Shown here in pieces: positions 24,670 to 36,065 of a stretch of 64,000 nucleotides of DNA. The stretch is from Streptomyces luteolifulvus. Lineage in GTDB: Bacteria; Actinomycetota; Actinomycetes; Streptomycetales; Streptomycetaceae. The DNA lies in the NCBI RefSeq assembly GCF_008806595.1, contig NZ_VZRB01000004.1:124001-188000 (forward strand), in the 5' to 3' direction. The notes below the pieces were generated by a model that was not told the origin of the DNA, ran no database searches, and worked only from the letters and a program-made list of their open reading frames with translations. Within the stretch, counting starts at the first letter, position 1. The number at the start of each line of letters is the position of its first letter. Both the position numbers and the translations under genes were made by a program.

Positions 24670-27189
24670 ATGCAGCATCACGATCACGCGGATCGACCGA
24701 TGGGACCGATGGGCCATCGCAAGGAGCGCAGTACCGCCGTGCTCGAACTGGGCGGGCTTCGCTGGGCCTCCCAGCAGAATGTCGCCGCCGCCGTCCTGGG
24801 GCGTCGCCGCGGTGTGCTGGAGGTCGAGGTCAATCCGGTGGCGGAGACGGCGAACGTGGTCTTCGACCCGGGCCTCACCTCGCTGGCCCAACTGCGCCGC
24901 TGGGTGGAGGAGTGCGGCTACCACTGCGCGGGCCAGTCCGTTCCGGCCCACCTGTGCGATCCGATGGCCGAGCCGGATCCACCGCATATCGCGGCACCGG
25001 GTGATCGCGAGGGCCATGAGGGGCATACAGCGGTCGCCGAACCGCCGACTCCCGCTGCTCAAGCGGAACCTGCCGCCCACGCCGGACCCGAGGCGCACGC
25101 CGCGCCGGAGGCCACGCCCTCTCCGCACGAGGTGATGGGCCACGGCGGACCCGAGGGCATGTCGATGGCCCAGATGGTCGCGGACATGCGCAACCGCTTC
25201 CTCGTCGCCGTACTCTTCTCCCTCCCCATCGTCATCTGGTCGCCGATCGGCGAGGACGTCTTCGGCCTGGACGTACCGGTCCCGTTCGGCCTGCGTGAGG
25301 ACGTGTGGGCGCTCCTGCTGAGCCTGCCGGTGATCTTCTACTCGTGCACGATCTTCTTCGACGGCGCGGTACGCGCGCTCCGCGCCCGCACCCTGGACAT
25401 GATGGTGCTGGTCGCGGTCGCCGTCGGCTCGGGCTGGACGTACTCACTGATCGTGACGCTCACCGGGGGCGGCGACGTCTTCTACGAGGCGGCCACCGTG
25501 CTGGCCGCCTTCGTGCTGCTCGGCCACTGGTTCGAGATGCGCGCCCGGGGTGGCGCCAACGACGCCATCCGCACGCTCCTCGACCTCGCCCCGCCCAAGG
25601 CACTGGTGGTGCGTGACGGCGAGCAGGTCGAGGTGCCCACCTCCGAGGTCGTGGTGGGGGACCTGCTGTTGGTCCGCCCCGGCGCGAAGGTCGCCGTCGA
25701 CGGCGTGGTGGAGGAGGGCGAGAGCGACGTCGACGAGTCGATGGTCACCGGCGAGAGCCTGCCCGTGCACAAGGAGCCCGGCTCCCAGGTCGTCGGCGCG
25801 ACCATCAACGCCAACGGCACCCTGCGCGTCCGCGCCACCAAGGTCGGCGCCGACACCGCCCTGGCCCAGATCGTCCAACTCGTCCAGCAGGCCCAGAACT
25901 CCAAGGCCCCCGGCCAGCGGCTGGCCGACCGGGCGGCGTTCTGGCTGGTCTTCGTCGCCCTGATCGGCGGGGCCGCGACCCTGGCCGTCTGGCTGCTGGC
26001 CACGGACCGCTCGTTCGGCACCGCGATGCTGTTCGCCATCACGGTGGTGGTCGTCACCTGCCCCGACGCCCTGGGCCTGGCGACCCCCACCGCGATCATG
26101 GTCGGTACCGGGCTGGGCGCCCGGCGGGGCGTGCTGTTCAAGAACGCCGTGGGCCTGGAGACCTCGGCCCGGATCCAGGTCGTCGTCATGGACAAGACCG
26201 GGACCCTGACCAAGGGCGAACCAGAGGTGACCGACGTGGTCACCGCCGACGGGACGGACGAGGGCGAACTGCTGCGCCTGGTCGCCGCAGTGGAGCGGGA
26301 GTCCGAGCACCCGCTGGCCGAGGCCGTCGTCCGGTACGCCGACGCACAGGCGGTGGACGAGGTGCGCGCCGAGGGCTTCGAGAACGTCCCCGGGCACGGC
26401 GCGACCGCCACTGTCGACGCGCACCGCGTGGTCGTCGGCAACCGCCGCCTGGCCGAGCGGGAAGAGATCGACCTGGGTGAACTCGCCGAGCGACGCGTGG
26501 AGCTGGCCGCCACCGGCCGCACCGTCGTCATCGCCGCCGTCGACGGACACGCCGCAGGTCTGATCGGCATCGCCGACGCGCCCCGGGAGACCTCGGCCCG
26601 GGCCGTGGCCGAACTGCACGCCCTCGGCGTCGAGGTGGTCATGCTCACCGGGGACAACAAGGCAACCGCCGACCGCATCGCCGAACAGCTCGGCATCGAC
26701 ACCGTGATCGCCGAGGTCCTCCCCGGCGACAAGGCAGCCAAGGTCGCCGAACTGCAGGCGGGCGGCCGCAGGGTCGCCATGGTCGGCGACGGAGTCAACG
26801 ACGCGCCCGCCCTGGCCCAGGCCGACCTCGGTATCGCCATCGGCGCCGGAACCGACGTCGCCATCGAGACGGCCGACCTCGTCCTGATGCGCTCCGACCC
26901 CCTGGACGTCCCCACCGCGCTGCGCATCGGCCGCGGGACCCTGCGCAAGATGCGCCAGAACCTCGCCTGGGCCATCGGCTACAACTCCATCGCCCTGCCC
27001 ATCGCCGCCGGTGTCTTCGAACCCGCCGTCGGCCTGGTCCTGCGCCCCGAGATCGCCGCCGTGTCCATGTCCGGCTCCAGCATCATCGTCGCCGTCAACG
27101 CCCTCGCCCTCAAAGGCCTGCGGCTGCCCGCAGCACCCACCCCACCGGGGGTTCGAACCCGCGCAACACTTGCTCGGCACCCCGTCTGA
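24670..27189 (+). CDS. heavy-metal P1B-type ATPase with CPD motif (CopB-like)
   Basis: An 839-residue metal pump. The N-terminus is His-rich ([16 protein letters not shown]), followed by an HMA-like fold that has lost its CxxC ([11 protein letters not shown]). A second His/Met segment, [18 protein letters not shown], is of the kind found in CopB proteins. The membrane site is TCPDALG (Cys464-Pro-Asp466) instead of CPC, CPH or SPC. The TGES motif, DKTGT (Asp508), SEHPLA and GDGVNDA are intact. The ion is uncertain; the His-rich N-terminus and neighbours favour Cu(II) or a related cation. It has AGGAGCG before the ATG and an ACTAAG-type operator 63 bases upstream. Confidence 0.85.
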   Translation: MQHHDHADRPMGPMGHRKERSTAVLELGGLRWASQQNVAAAVLGRRRGVLEVEVNPVAETANVVFDPGLTSLAQLRRWVEECGYHCAGQSVPAHLCDPMAEPDPPHIAAPGDREGHEGHTAVAEPPTPAAQAEPAAHAGPEAHAAPEATPSPHEVMGHGGPEGMSMAQMVADMRNRFLVAVLFSLPIVIWSPIGEDVFGLDVPVPFGLREDVWALLLSLPVIFYSCTIFFDGAVRALRARTLDMMVLVAVAVGSGWTYSLIVTLTGGGDVFYEAATVLAAFVLLGHWFEMRARGGANDAIRTLLDLAPPKALVVRDGEQVEVPTSEVVVGDLLLVRPGAKVAVDGVVEEGESDVDESMVTGESLPVHKEPGSQVVGATINANGTLRVRATKVGADTALAQIVQLVQQAQNSKAPGQRLADRAAFWLVFVALIGGAATLAVWLLATDRSFGTAMLFAITVVVVTCPDALGLATPTAIMVGTGLGARRGVLFKNAVGLETSARIQVVVMDKTGTLTKGEPEVTDVVTADGTDEGELLRLVAAVERESEHPLAEAVVRYADAQAVDEVRAEGFENVPGHGATATVDAHRVVVGNRRLAEREEIDLGELAERRVELAATGRTVVIAAVDGHAAGLIGIADAPRETSARAVAELHALGVEVVMLTGDNKATADRIAEQLGIDTVIAEVLPGDKAAKVAELQAGGRRVAMVGDGVNDAPALAQADLGIAIGAGTDVAIETADLVLMRSDPLDVPTALRIGRGTLRKMRQNLAWAIGYNSIALPIAAGVFEPAVGLVLRPEIAAVSMSGSSIIVAVNALALKGLRLPAAPTPPGVRTRATLARHPV

Positions 27190-27665
27190 CGAGCCACGTC
27201 AAGAATGACGACATCACCGCCGACATGCCCGGAGTGGCCGTCGTTTCCCCACCTGCCTTCCGGCAACTCCCGGTTCGCGGCGGCGCAGGTCCACCACGGA
27301 CTCGGGGGCACCCAGCTCGGCTTCACCACCCCGCCCACCCTCGTCACCAACGACCCGGCCGAGGCATGCGAGTTCATGGACCGGTCGAGAGTCTGAGTCG
27401 AGTCGGACGGATTCAAGTAGGTCCAACCGGCATGGCACTTGAACTCGAGAATGGGCAAGTCAGCTGATCAGAAACACACATCCAAGGGGCGGAGCTGCAT
27501 CCAGGTTGCACGCCTCCTGCTCGGCCATCAGGCCGCGCGGGAGGCACGCTTTCGAGTGGCCGGCTTGTGGGCGGGGCACGCTGAGCGGCTGGGGTGGTGA
27601 CGATCCGTTGACCGCTCATTCCGGAGGCAACCGAGCCTCCGACGGTTTCGCGAAGGCAGGCCACA
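27190..27665. other. gene-less stretch
   Basis: About 475 bases between the ATPase and the flavoprotein gene. Short open frames occur, but none has a ribosome site or recognisable family. The region marks the right edge of the metal island and probably contains the promoter of the next gene. Confidence 0.4.
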
Positions 27666-29258
27666 GTGATCAACAGACGGGATGTATTGCGGGCAGGCAC
27701 CCTCAGCGCCCTCGGCGCCGGGGCGGTGGCTCTGAAGGTGTCGCCCGATGCGGCCGCGGCAACCGAGGCAGCGAAGTCGGTCAGCCGTCGGGACTGGGAG
27801 CGGCTGGCTGCGTCACTCTCCCCCGGCGCCACCCTCTACCGGCCGCGAAACCCGGACTACCCTCCGCTGGCGATCCCGTTCAACCACCGGTACGCCGGGA
27901 TCCAACCCGCCGGAATCGTCGCCTGCGCCACCACAAGGGACGTGAGCGAGGCGATCCGCTGGGCCCGCGCGGTGGGGCTGCCCGCCGTGCCTCGCACCGG
28001 GCTGGGACACAACTACGCCGGCTACTCCACCACCACGGGTCTGCTGCTCAACATGAGCAGGATGCGGAGCATCGTCTCCACTCCGCGGCGGAGAGCCGCC
28101 CGCGCTCGGGCATACGGGCCGATCGAGGTCGTCCACGACGCGGGCACCGTCACCGTCGGGGCCGGGGTCACCAACGGCGACCTGCACCCGCTGCTCGAGG
28201 ACCAGGGCATGTTCGTACCGACCGGCCGCTGCCCCTCGGTCGGGGTCGCGGGGCTGGTGCTGGGCGGAGGTATCGGCTTCAGCGACAAGATGTTCGGCCT
28301 GACCTGCGACCGGCTGGTCGCCACGACCGTCGTGCTGGCAGACGGCCGGGTGGTCGAGGCCAGTGAGGATGCGGAGCCCGATCTGTTCTGGGGCTGCCGG
28401 GGCGGCGCGGGCAACAACTTCGGGGTGCACACCTCGTTCACGCTCCGGTACGAGCAGTTCCAGGGCAACGTCGGGTTCTACCAGTTCCGCTGGAGCCTTG
28501 ACTCCGTGCTGCCGGTCCTGTCGACCACACAACAGATCGTCCAGGACACCTTGGACAACAAGCGGTTCCACTGCCGCCTGGGAATCGGCACCCACGGGCG
28601 AACCCGGGACCAGATCCGCACGAACGCCAACGTCAATGTCATCGGCCAGCACTACGGAACCATCGATGAGTTGCGGGCGATCCTCGCCCCGCTGCTGGCC
28701 ATCGGCACAGCCGACGAGCGTGCCCGGAACAACGCCGCCCTCCGGGAGGTCACCCCGGCCGAGGCCGGTGAGCTGCTGAGCGCCACCACTCCCGTGGTGA
28801 AGTTCGCCTCCAAGTCAGCGATCCTGACCTCCCGGGCACTCCTCACCGACAAGCAGGTCAGCGCCGCAGCCGAGCAGCTGCTCGCCTGGCCGGGCAGCGG
28901 CAACGAGGACGGAGCCGGGTTCGCGATGTTCGCGCTCGGCGGGGAGATCAACCAGGTGCCACCGGAGGCGACCGCGTTCGTGCACCGTGGCAGCACGTTC
29001 ATCCTGGCCGCCGAGACCAACTGGGCGGACTACGACCACCCCGATGTCGCCGCCGCGAATCTGCGCTGGCTCCAGGATTTCTACGACGCCATCTTCGACG
29101 GCACGCCCCCTGAGCGCTCGTACCAGAATTTTCCCGATCCAGAGCTGAGGGACTGGCGCCAGGCGTACTACGGCGCAAACTACCCCCGGCTGGTCCGCGT
29201 GAAGCGGCAGTACGACCCGAGCGGCTTCTTCGACTACCCACAGGCAATCGGCTCCTGA
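27666..29258 (+). CDS. FAD-dependent oxidoreductase, berberine-bridge (BBE) family
   Basis: A 530-residue secreted flavoenzyme. A Tat-like signal (RRDVLRAGTLSALGAGAVAL) is followed by the PCMH-type FAD domain. His115 (GLGHNYAGYS) and Cys189 (TGRCPSVGVAGLVLGGGIG) sit where BBE-family members attach FAD twice. The C-terminal BBE motif is NYPRLVRVKRQYDPSGFF. Such enzymes oxidise sugars or complex natural products with O2; the substrate cannot be read from sequence. GTG start. It lies 414 bases before the amino-acid oxidase gene on the same strand. Confidence 0.85.
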   Translation: MINRRDVLRAGTLSALGAGAVALKVSPDAAAATEAAKSVSRRDWERLAASLSPGATLYRPRNPDYPPLAIPFNHRYAGIQPAGIVACATTRDVSEAIRWARAVGLPAVPRTGLGHNYAGYSTTTGLLLNMSRMRSIVSTPRRRAARARAYGPIEVVHDAGTVTVGAGVTNGDLHPLLEDQGMFVPTGRCPSVGVAGLVLGGGIGFSDKMFGLTCDRLVATTVVLADGRVVEASEDAEPDLFWGCRGGAGNNFGVHTSFTLRYEQFQGNVGFYQFRWSLDSVLPVLSTTQQIVQDTLDNKRFHCRLGIGTHGRTRDQIRTNANVNVIGQHYGTIDELRAILAPLLAIGTADERARNNAALREVTPAEAGELLSATTPVVKFASKSAILTSRALLTDKQVSAAAEQLLAWPGSGNEDGAGFAMFALGGEINQVPPEATAFVHRGSTFILAAETNWADYDHPDVAAANLRWLQDFYDAIFDGTPPERSYQNFPDPELRDWRQAYYGANYPRLVRVKRQYDPSGFFDYPQAIGS

Positions 29259-29672
29259 TGCTCTCCCCGGGCCGGTCTGGTGGACGCCCGCCGGGTGACC
29301 CCGCAGGTCAGCCGGGTTATGCGGCAGCTCGGATCTCCGCCCGGACCCCCGCGGGAGTCTCTCGGCTTCGAGTTGACACCCGGGATCCAGGCGAGAAAAG
29401 TACTAATTGTGCATGTTCGAGCACGTTTCGTATTCGAAAATGCTTCCATTGCCGGTTCATCCACCTCAGCCCCGGGTTGTTCGGGGCTGCCCTGCCTGCC
29501 TGCGTGCCGCAGGGATGTCTTCCGCGATGCTGCCTCCCGCCTGCGCCCGGCGAGCCCGCGCCCACCCGGCCGGCCGTCCGGGGCCGCGCGGCCACGGACG
29601 GCCGACGTGCCGTAGCGGTCGGGCCTCGCGGCTCTTGCTTCACCCAGAAGGGAACAGAAGGGAACAGACGCC
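29259..29672. other. intergenic region with probable promoter
   Basis: A relatively AT-rich stretch near 29395-29455 is a candidate promoter for the oxidase-decarboxylase pair. GTGC-ATGTTCGA-GCAC is a small inverted repeat in it. Just before the oxidase ATG the 10-base unit AGAAGGGAAC is repeated and supplies the ribosome site. No gene was found. Confidence 0.4.
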
Positions 29673-31802
29673 ATGGACAAGACCCAAACCGACCTCTGGA
29701 GAAACCGCGTGCGCTGGGAGACCTGTCTGCAGCTGGCACGCGAGCTGCTTCTGGTCGGCCCCGAGCCGAAGAACGAGGACCTGAAGCTGCGCTTCCTCGA
29801 CGTCCTCATCGACCGGGGGCTGGCTCCCGTACAGCCGCCCGGGCGGCCGAAGGAAGTGCTGATCGTCGGGGCCGGGATTTCCGGTCTGGTGGCCGCGACG
29901 CTGCTCAAGCAGGCCGGCCACAAGGTCACGATCCTGGAGGCCAACGCCAACCGGGTGGGCGGACGTATCAAGACCTTCCGCCGCCGGGAGGGCGAGGAAC
30001 AGGGGCCGTTCACCGATCCGGCCCAGTACGCGGAGGCGGGAGCCATGCGGCTGCCCGACTTCCACCCCCTCACCCTCGCCCTGATCGACAAGCTCGGACT
30101 GAAGCGCCGGCTGTTCTACAACGTCGACGTCGACCCCCGTACGGGCTTCCAGAAGGCGCCCGTACCCCCGGTGGTCTACAAGTCCTTCACCGGTCACGAG
30201 TGGAGATACGGACAGGACAGCCCCGACTTCCGGGAGCCCCACAAGCGCAACGACACCTGGATCCAGATGAACTCCGTCCAGGCCCGCCGGTCCGAGTACG
30301 CGGACGACCCCACGCTGATCAACGAGGGCTTCCATCTGACGGGGGACGAAGCACGGCTGACCACCAGCCAGATGATCAACGATGCTCTGGAAGAGGTCAG
30401 GGACTACTACTCCGACTCCGTGACCGGCCAGGACGGCACGCAGCAACGGGTGAACAAGCCGTTCAAGGAGTGGCTCGAAGGCTGGGCGAGAGTGGTCCAC
30501 GACTTCGACCGCTGCTCGATGGGCGACTTCCTGCGCGACCACGCCGGTCTGAGCGACGAGGCCATCGAGGCCGCCGGCTCGATCGAGAACCTCACCTCGC
30601 GGCTCCACCTCTCGTTCTTCCACAGCTTCCTGGGCCGCAGCGACATCAACCCGAACGTCACCTACTGGGAGATCGAGGGCGGCACCGAGATGCTGCCCGA
30701 CAAACTCGCCGAAGGGCTTCAGGACGAGTTGGTGAGGGGGCAGCGGATGGTCCGCCTGGAGTACTGGGACCCGCGCCGGGACGGTGAGCGGCGCGAACAC
30801 GTGGGCCCGGAGCCGGGGCGCACCGTCGCGATCCACACCGAGCCCGAGGACTCCCTGAGCGGACCGCCCCGGGTGTGGAGGGGTGACATGGCGATCGTCA
30901 CGATCCCCTTCTCGAGCTTCCGCTTCGTCGAGGTGTCGCCGCCGTTCTCGTACAAGAAGCGGCGGGCCGTCATCGAGACGCACTACGACCAGGCGACGAA
31001 GGTGCTGCTGGAGTTCTCCAAGCGGTGGTGGGAGTTCACCGAGGAGGACTGGCGCCGGGAACTGGAGTCCGTCGATCCGGGTCTGTACGGCTTCTACCAG
31101 CAGTCCGCCAAGGCCCTCGTGGAGCCCGCGGACGACCTGCCGTCCCAGCTGAGTTCACTGCCGACGGGGCTGCTCGGTGCCCACGGAAGTGTCCAGGAGC
31201 AGCTCATCGACCCCAGACAGCTCGAGTACTACCGCCAGGAGCCGCTGCGCGGGGCGCCGCTCCGGCCGGCGACCAATGTGTTCGGGGGCGGCTCGACCAC
31301 CGACAACCCCAACCGGTACATGTACTACCCCTCCCACCCGGTGCCGGGCAGCAAGGGCGGCGGGGTGGTCCTGGCCACCTACTCCTGGTCCGACGACGCG
31401 TCACGCTGGGACTCGATGGAGGACGCCCAGCGCTACGTCCACGCCCTGCGCAACCTGCAACTGGTCCACGGCCGCCGCATCGAGGTGTTCTACACGGGCG
31501 CCGGGCAGACCCAGAGCTGGCTGCGCAACCCGTACGCCTTCGGTGAGGCCGCGATCTACACGCCGCACCAGATGACCAGTTTCCACCTGGACGCCGTCAA
31601 ACCCGAAGGGCCGGTGCACTTCGCGGGCGAGCACACCTCGCTGAAGCACGCCTGGATCGAGGGCGCCGTGGAGACGGCGGTCCGCGCCGCCATCGAGGTG
31701 CACGAGAAGGCGTCGCCCCCGTCCTACACGATGCCCGTGGAACGCGAGGCGGGACGCGAAGCGGTGGACGAGCGAGAGGTCACGGGGGTGCAGGCACAGT
31801 GA
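29673..31802 (+). CDS. L-glutamate oxidase-like flavin amino-acid oxidase
   Basis: A 709-residue flavoenzyme closely resembling Streptomyces L-glutamate oxidase (LGOX). The FAD-binding motif is [17 protein letters not shown], then [11 protein letters not shown]. The residues that fix glutamate in LGOX, Arg305 and His312, correspond to Arg310 and His317 in [12 protein letters not shown]. The aromatic-cage Trp653 corresponds to Trp661 in HAWIEGA. It should convert L-glutamate (or a related acid) with O2 to 2-oxoglutarate, NH3 and H2O2. No signal peptide is seen. The stop overlaps the start of the ThDP enzyme (GTGA), so the pair is made together. Substrate identity is inference from conserved residues. 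Confidence 0.85.
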   Translation: MDKTQTDLWRNRVRWETCLQLARELLLVGPEPKNEDLKLRFLDVLIDRGLAPVQPPGRPKEVLIVGAGISGLVAATLLKQAGHKVTILEANANRVGGRIKTFRRREGEEQGPFTDPAQYAEAGAMRLPDFHPLTLALIDKLGLKRRLFYNVDVDPRTGFQKAPVPPVVYKSFTGHEWRYGQDSPDFREPHKRNDTWIQMNSVQARRSEYADDPTLINEGFHLTGDEARLTTSQMINDALEEVRDYYSDSVTGQDGTQQRVNKPFKEWLEGWARVVHDFDRCSMGDFLRDHAGLSDEAIEAAGSIENLTSRLHLSFFHSFLGRSDINPNVTYWEIEGGTEMLPDKLAEGLQDELVRGQRMVRLEYWDPRRDGERREHVGPEPGRTVAIHTEPEDSLSGPPRVWRGDMAIVTIPFSSFRFVEVSPPFSYKKRRAVIETHYDQATKVLLEFSKRWWEFTEEDWRRELESVDPGLYGFYQQSAKALVEPADDLPSQLSSLPTGLLGAHGSVQEQLIDPRQLEYYRQEPLRGAPLRPATNVFGGGSTTDNPNRYMYYPSHPVPGSKGGGVVLATYSWSDDASRWDSMEDAQRYVHALRNLQLVHGRRIEVFYTGAGQTQSWLRNPYAFGEAAIYTPHQMTSFHLDAVKPEGPVHFAGEHTSLKHAWIEGAVETAVRAAIEVHEKASPPSYTMPVEREAGREAVDEREVTGVQAQ

Positions 31803-33670
31803 CGGAGCAACCCTCGACTTGGAACGTGGCGCGGTACCTGGCCACTCGACTCGAACAGCTCGGTATCGAGCACCTGTTCGGTGTGCCCGGCAACCATCTG
31901 GGCCCGTTCCTGTCCCTCATGAAGCAGCACAACCCGCGGGTGACGTGGGTGGGCACCCCGACCGAGGTCGGGGCGGGGTATGCGGCCGACGCCTATGCGC
32001 GGGCCCGCCACGCCGACGCCCCTGACGGCGGCTTCGGCGTCGGCGCCGTCGCCGTCACCTACAGCGTCGGAGCGTTCAACCTGCTCAACCCCATCGGGGG
32101 CGCCTACGTCGAGTATGTGCCGCTCATCGCGATCAACGCCTGCCCGACCTACGAGCAGTGGCTGAACTACCAGGCCATCGGCCTGCTCACCTCCCACATG
32201 AGCCAGCGCCGGGAGAGCAACCTCGACGTGTACCGCCAGGTCACGGTCGACGCGCAGGTGATCTCCAACCCGGGACTGGCCCCCGTGCAGATCGACAGCG
32301 CCATCGTCGCCTGTCTGTCCGAGCTCCGGCCGGTGTATCTGGAGGTCATGGAGGACGTCTGGGCCGCGGAATGCGAGGCACCCCAGGGCCATCTGGCCCC
32401 CAGGCGGCGCCCGTTCACCCCCAAGAACCGGACCATGCTGGCCAAGGCGGTCGCCGCCGCCGTCGGCCTCGTCAAGCAGAAGGGGGGAGTAGAGGGCTCG
32501 CCCATCCTGTGGGCGGGCGAGGAGATCGACCGGTTCCGTCTCTCCCAGCCCCTCACCGAGCTCGTGCAGGACACCGGGATGCCGTTCTGCACGACCGTCG
32601 GAGGCAAGTCCGTGGTCTCGGAGAACACCCCGGGATATGTCGGCGTCTACAACGGCAAGGCCAGTGATCCGTACGTACGGGAGGTGTTCCAGCGGGCCAA
32701 GTGCCGCATCGGGCTGGGTACCTGGTCGACGTCGAAGAACCTCGGCGGCGAGCAGGACATCGGCGACGACTGGTGCGTGGCCGCCCGCGAAGGAGTGAGC
32801 GTCGGCGCCTCCTACTACCCCGACGTCCAGCTGGAACGGTTCATCCCGGCACTGCGCGAGGCGCTGGTGACCGAGTTCGGCCCGCGCGCCTTCGCCGCCG
32901 ACTACTTCGCCCAGGCGCACGCCGAAGGGGCGCCGGTGCCCGAGAGCACGGCCGCCTACCAGGCCCAGCTCAGCTCCACCGACAACCAGGCGGAACTGAC
33001 GTACGACAGCTTCTTCCAGCACATCAGCGGCTTCCTCGACAGCCAGGCGACGGGCACGGGCACCGAGGCCACCTCACCGTTCACCCTCCTGTCCGACGCG
33101 GCGTTCGCCCTCCTGGGCTCGATGAACCTGCACAGCGTCGAGCGCGCCGGATACCTGGCGCAGAACGCGTGGCTGTCCATCGGCTACTCGGTCGGCGCGG
33201 CCACCGGCGTCGCGATGGCCCGGAAGGCCGCGGGCAAACGGCCGATGGTGTTCGTCGGCGACGGCGCGTTCCAGGAGACGTGCCAGGAACTGTCCACGCA
33301 CACCCGGCACCGGCTGAACCCGGTGATCTTCGTGCTGGACAACGAGGGCTTCTACGGCATCGAGCAGATGCTGGTCAACCCGTGCTACTACCAGCAGAAG
33401 CCGTCCGACCAGAAGCCGTCCGACGGCGCCGACTTCTACAACGATCTGCACCAGTGGCACTACGACCAGCTGGCCAAGGTCTTCGGCTCGACCAAGAGCC
33501 CGATGACCGGCATGACGGTCGCCACCCACACGGAACTGGAATCCGTTCTGAAGCGCATCAGCGAGCCGAACGACTCGATCAACCAGGGACCGCTGCTGGT
33601 CCAGGTCCGCCTCAGCCGTCACGACTACCCGCGCGCCCTTCAGTACAAGATCAACGAGAACTGTCCCTGA
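31799..33670 (+). CDS. ThDP-dependent 2-keto-acid decarboxylase-like enzyme
   Basis: A 623-residue thiamine-diphosphate enzyme of the pyruvate/indolepyruvate decarboxylase group. The catalytic glutamate is Glu56 in [15 protein letters not shown]. The cofactor motif starts at GDG (487-489) and ends in [13 protein letters not shown]. The family decarboxylates 2-keto acids to aldehydes or carboligates them. It is coupled to the amino-acid oxidase, so its likely substrate is the keto acid made there; from glutamate that would give succinate semialdehyde and CO2. It is longer than typical PDC (about 560 residues), with extra sequence before the cofactor motif. Confidence 0.8.
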   Translation: MTEQPSTWNVARYLATRLEQLGIEHLFGVPGNHLGPFLSLMKQHNPRVTWVGTPTEVGAGYAADAYARARHADAPDGGFGVGAVAVTYSVGAFNLLNPIGGAYVEYVPLIAINACPTYEQWLNYQAIGLLTSHMSQRRESNLDVYRQVTVDAQVISNPGLAPVQIDSAIVACLSELRPVYLEVMEDVWAAECEAPQGHLAPRRRPFTPKNRTMLAKAVAAAVGLVKQKGGVEGSPILWAGEEIDRFRLSQPLTELVQDTGMPFCTTVGGKSVVSENTPGYVGVYNGKASDPYVREVFQRAKCRIGLGTWSTSKNLGGEQDIGDDWCVAAREGVSVGASYYPDVQLERFIPALREALVTEFGPRAFAADYFAQAHAEGAPVPESTAAYQAQLSSTDNQAELTYDSFFQHISGFLDSQATGTGTEATSPFTLLSDAAFALLGSMNLHSVERAGYLAQNAWLSIGYSVGAATGVAMARKAAGKRPMVFVGDGAFQETCQELSTHTRHRLNPVIFVLDNEGFYGIEQMLVNPCYYQQKPSDQKPSDGADFYNDLHQWHYDQLAKVFGSTKSPMTGMTVATHTELESVLKRISEPNDSINQGPLLVQVRLSRHDYPRALQYKINENCP

Positions 33671-34104
33671 CGGGGCGCTGCACAGCTGACGGGCTCCGGT
33701 GCGGAGCCAGGCACACGAGGCCTCCAGGACGGCAATCCTGGAAGGCTGGTTCGCTTGGCACCGATTGGAGGTCGGTTCCGGATGCCGCCCGTGGTTTTGG
33801 CGCGCCTGGGCGGCGTCCATGTCTTTGCGGGACGAGCCCACCATGCCGATCTGATCCTGCTCGGCGACCTGACCGGCCGCTACGCCACTGGCAGCTACAG
33901 CAGACTCGCCTCCGACGGCGAAGCCTGGTCCTGCGCGCGGACCGCCAGGGCGCGGCCGAGCGCGGGCACCGGGTCACCGCGAGATCCCGGCCCCCACGCG
34001 GAGGCTCGCGCCTCTACGGGCCGGGCGAGGTCGAACCTCTCCGCGGGAGGGACCACCTGCGGTCAGGCAGAGGCGGCAGCCGGCCCATGGCATGTTCGCA
34101 GCGA
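33671..34104. other. gene-less stretch with sequence debris
   Basis: A weak GGCTCC...GGAGCC hairpin (33692-33708) may terminate the preceding operon. Near 34012-34033, TCTACGGGCCGGGCGAGGTC matches half of the terminator at 43866. This suggests that part of that locus was copied here. I found no gene. Confidence 0.45.
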
Positions 34105-34428
34105 GGGTCGACCGGCATCACCGTCGCCTGCCGGGTATTCGGCTCCACCGTCACCACGGCTGCCCGGCTGGCGCTGCAGCTCAAGGAGCGCTGACGGCTC
34201 GGCTCCGCGGGCACCGCCGCAGTTCCTCGGCGTACGGCAGTACGACGCCCGTCACGATGACCCCGGCGAGCCCCGCCAGGTACTGAGCGGGCGGGGGACG
34301 TTCCTCGGGCAGCAGGCGCCAGTCCCCGGGATTCGGGCCGCCGCGAAATGCCGAGCGGACCTGATCGGCGTGCAGGCAGGCGGTGAACGCCAGAGCGCTG
34401 AGCGGGAGCACCTCCTGGTCGAGATGGG
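34105..34428. repeat. dispersed repeat, copy A
   Basis: About 320 bases closely similar by eye (roughly 85-90%) and co-linear with 49795-50107. Landmarks in both are the GGTATTCGGCTCCACCGTCA block and the C-terminal end of the membrane-protein gene. Copy A is the degenerate one. It spans the pseudogene below. Confidence 0.75.
34181..34428 (-). pseudogene. truncated copy of the membrane protein at 49876
   Basis: The last 75 or so codons (LPLSALAFTACLHADQVRS, then PGDWRLLPEERP and PYAEELRRC) match the C-terminus of the intact protein encoded at 49876-50514. The N-terminal two thirds are missing; homology stops near 34428, next to the MFS gene. It is a relic of a duplication. Confidence 0.8.
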
Positions 34429-34444
34429 CGCGGACTACCGCCAG

Positions 34445-35734
34445 TCAAGGGCGGTGTGCGGGTGCGCTCAAGGAGGCGGATCGCGGTGACGGCGTGGCGC
34501 GGAGGAGGAATCGGTAGAGCAACGCCCCTACCGCCAGGACGACAACCGCAAAAAGGAAGGGCGCATGAAACGACCCGGTAGCCTGCGCCAGCCATCCAGT
34601 GAACATGATGCCGAATCCGGTAGCTGCCGTATTGGCGAAGTTCATCAGCCCGCTGACCGCACCTACCGTTCCGGGTGCAGCCAGCAGGCCGGGGAGGCTC
34701 CAAGCGACGGGCGCGGCGATGGCCAGGCCGGACAGGGAGAGGCACATCCAGGCCACCGCAGTGGAAGCAGACTCGGCGGTCCCCGCGGCGCCGATGCTGG
34801 CGCCGCACAACAGCCCCGCAGTCAGCACGGTCCTGCGGACCAGTATCGGATCACGGCCTCGGGACACCAGCCTGTCCACCAGCCAGCCTCCGACGAGGAG
34901 TTCGGCCACGGTCGCCACACCCCACGGGATCATCGAATGGAATCCGGAGTTCAGCAGTCGAAGGCCGTACTCCCGCTGAAAGAACTCCGGCATCCAGGTG
35001 ACCACCACATTGATCGTGTAGCCGTAGCAGGCAAAGGCGAGCGCCATGGTCCAGTTCCTGCTGACACACAGCGCGGAGCGGATGTCCTTCATCCGTGCGC
35101 GGTCGCTGTCGCGTGCCCCGCCGTCGAGGATGAACTCCCGCTCGGCGTCGGCCAGCAGGGGGTGTGCGGAGGGGTCCCGGTAGCCACACCACCACAGCAC
35201 CGAGAACAGCAGGCTCAGCATCGCGCAGAACAGGAATCCCGCTCTCCAGCCCCACTCGCTCATCACAAAGGCCAGAACCGGGAACGCCACCATGTGGGCG
35301 AGCTTCGTCGCTCCGTCGAACAGCGCCGTCGCCATCCCGCGCTCACCGAGCGGGAACCAGGCCGCAGTCGCCTTGGAAGCCCCCACCATGGACGGGCCCT
35401 CTGCCACACCGAGCAGCAGACGTGCCGCGATGACCGAGCCGAGTCCACCAGCCAGCGCGGTCAGCAGACTGGCCACGGTCCACAGAGCGGTGGCGACCCG
35501 CGTGAGCCGGGAGACGCCGAAGAGGTCCACGAGCGCACCCGCCGGCAACTGCGCCAAGCAGTACGACCACGTGAAAGCCGCCAGTACGATTCCGAGTTGC
35601 TGAAGGTCGAGATCGAATTCATCGGCAATCGGTGAACTCGCCACCGACAATGCGATACGGTCGACAAAATTGACGAATATTCCGCCGGCGAGCAGTCCTC
35701 CGATCGCCCAGCGAGAACGTCCAGAAGGTTTCAC
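34445..35734 (-). CDS. MFS transporter (ACS-like anion:cation symporter type)
   Basis: A 429-residue major-facilitator protein with about 12 transmembrane helices. The first block reads FVNFVDRIALSVASSPIADEF, and the loop 2-3 region contains GALVDLFGVSRLTRVA. The pattern around NFVDR and WSYCLAQLPAG is typical of the anion:cation symporter family, which takes up organic acids such as sugar acids or phthalate. A GTG start at 35734 is used. It is convergent with the oxidase-decarboxylase operon; whether it carries their substrates is not known. Confidence 0.8.
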   Translation of the reverse strand: MKPSGRSRWAIGGLLAGGIFVNFVDRIALSVASSPIADEFDLDLQQLGIVLAAFTWSYCLAQLPAGALVDLFGVSRLTRVATALWTVASLLTALAGGLGSVIAARLLLGVAEGPSMVGASKATAAWFPLGERGMATALFDGATKLAHMVAFPVLAFVMSEWGWRAGFLFCAMLSLLFSVLWWCGYRDPSAHPLLADAEREFILDGGARDSDRARMKDIRSALCVSRNWTMALAFACYGYTINVVVTWMPEFFQREYGLRLLNSGFHSMIPWGVATVAELLVGGWLVDRLVSRGRDPILVRRTVLTAGLLCGASIGAAGTAESASTAVAWMCLSLSGLAIAAPVAWSLPGLLAAPGTVGAVSGLMNFANTAATGFGIMFTGWLAQATGSFHAPFLFAVVVLAVGALLYRFLLRATPSPRSASLSAPAHRP

Positions 35735-36065
35735 AGAATCGGGTCACCTTTCGCGGAACGTCCGTCCCGCTCGGCCTGATGGGGCAAGCCTTCACCGCAG
35801 CGAAAGTTCACGTGCTCCGGCAGCGGCCTGCCACATCGTGGGGGGTTTCTGCACGCCGCCAGTTGTGTGCCCGAGAGCGATGTGACGGCTGATGTGCCTC
35901 TGCGCTGTGACGCTACGTGTCATCTTGATCGCTGGTCCAGACCGTACTGACGTCTTGGCCCAAACCCGCTGTGTCCACAGGCGCTTCCGCGACAAGCCCG
36001 TCCGGGACGCGGAGTTCGGCCGATGGTGGCGGTTCGGGCGGCCGCACCTTGGTTAATCTGCGAGG
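35735..36065. other. divergent intergenic region
   Basis: About 330 bases between the MFS gene and the SARP-type pseudogene. It should hold both promoters. I see no gene, repeat or clear operator. Confidence 0.4.

Noticed and set aside
27147..27160. GGGGGTTCGAACCC, like a tRNA T-arm
   Set aside because: No matching anticodon arm, D-arm or acceptor stem around it; it lies within the 3' end of the ATPase gene.
27205..27396. 63-codon open frame after the CPD ATPase
   Set aside because: Weak context, no family, and overlaps other open frames; not enough to call a gene.
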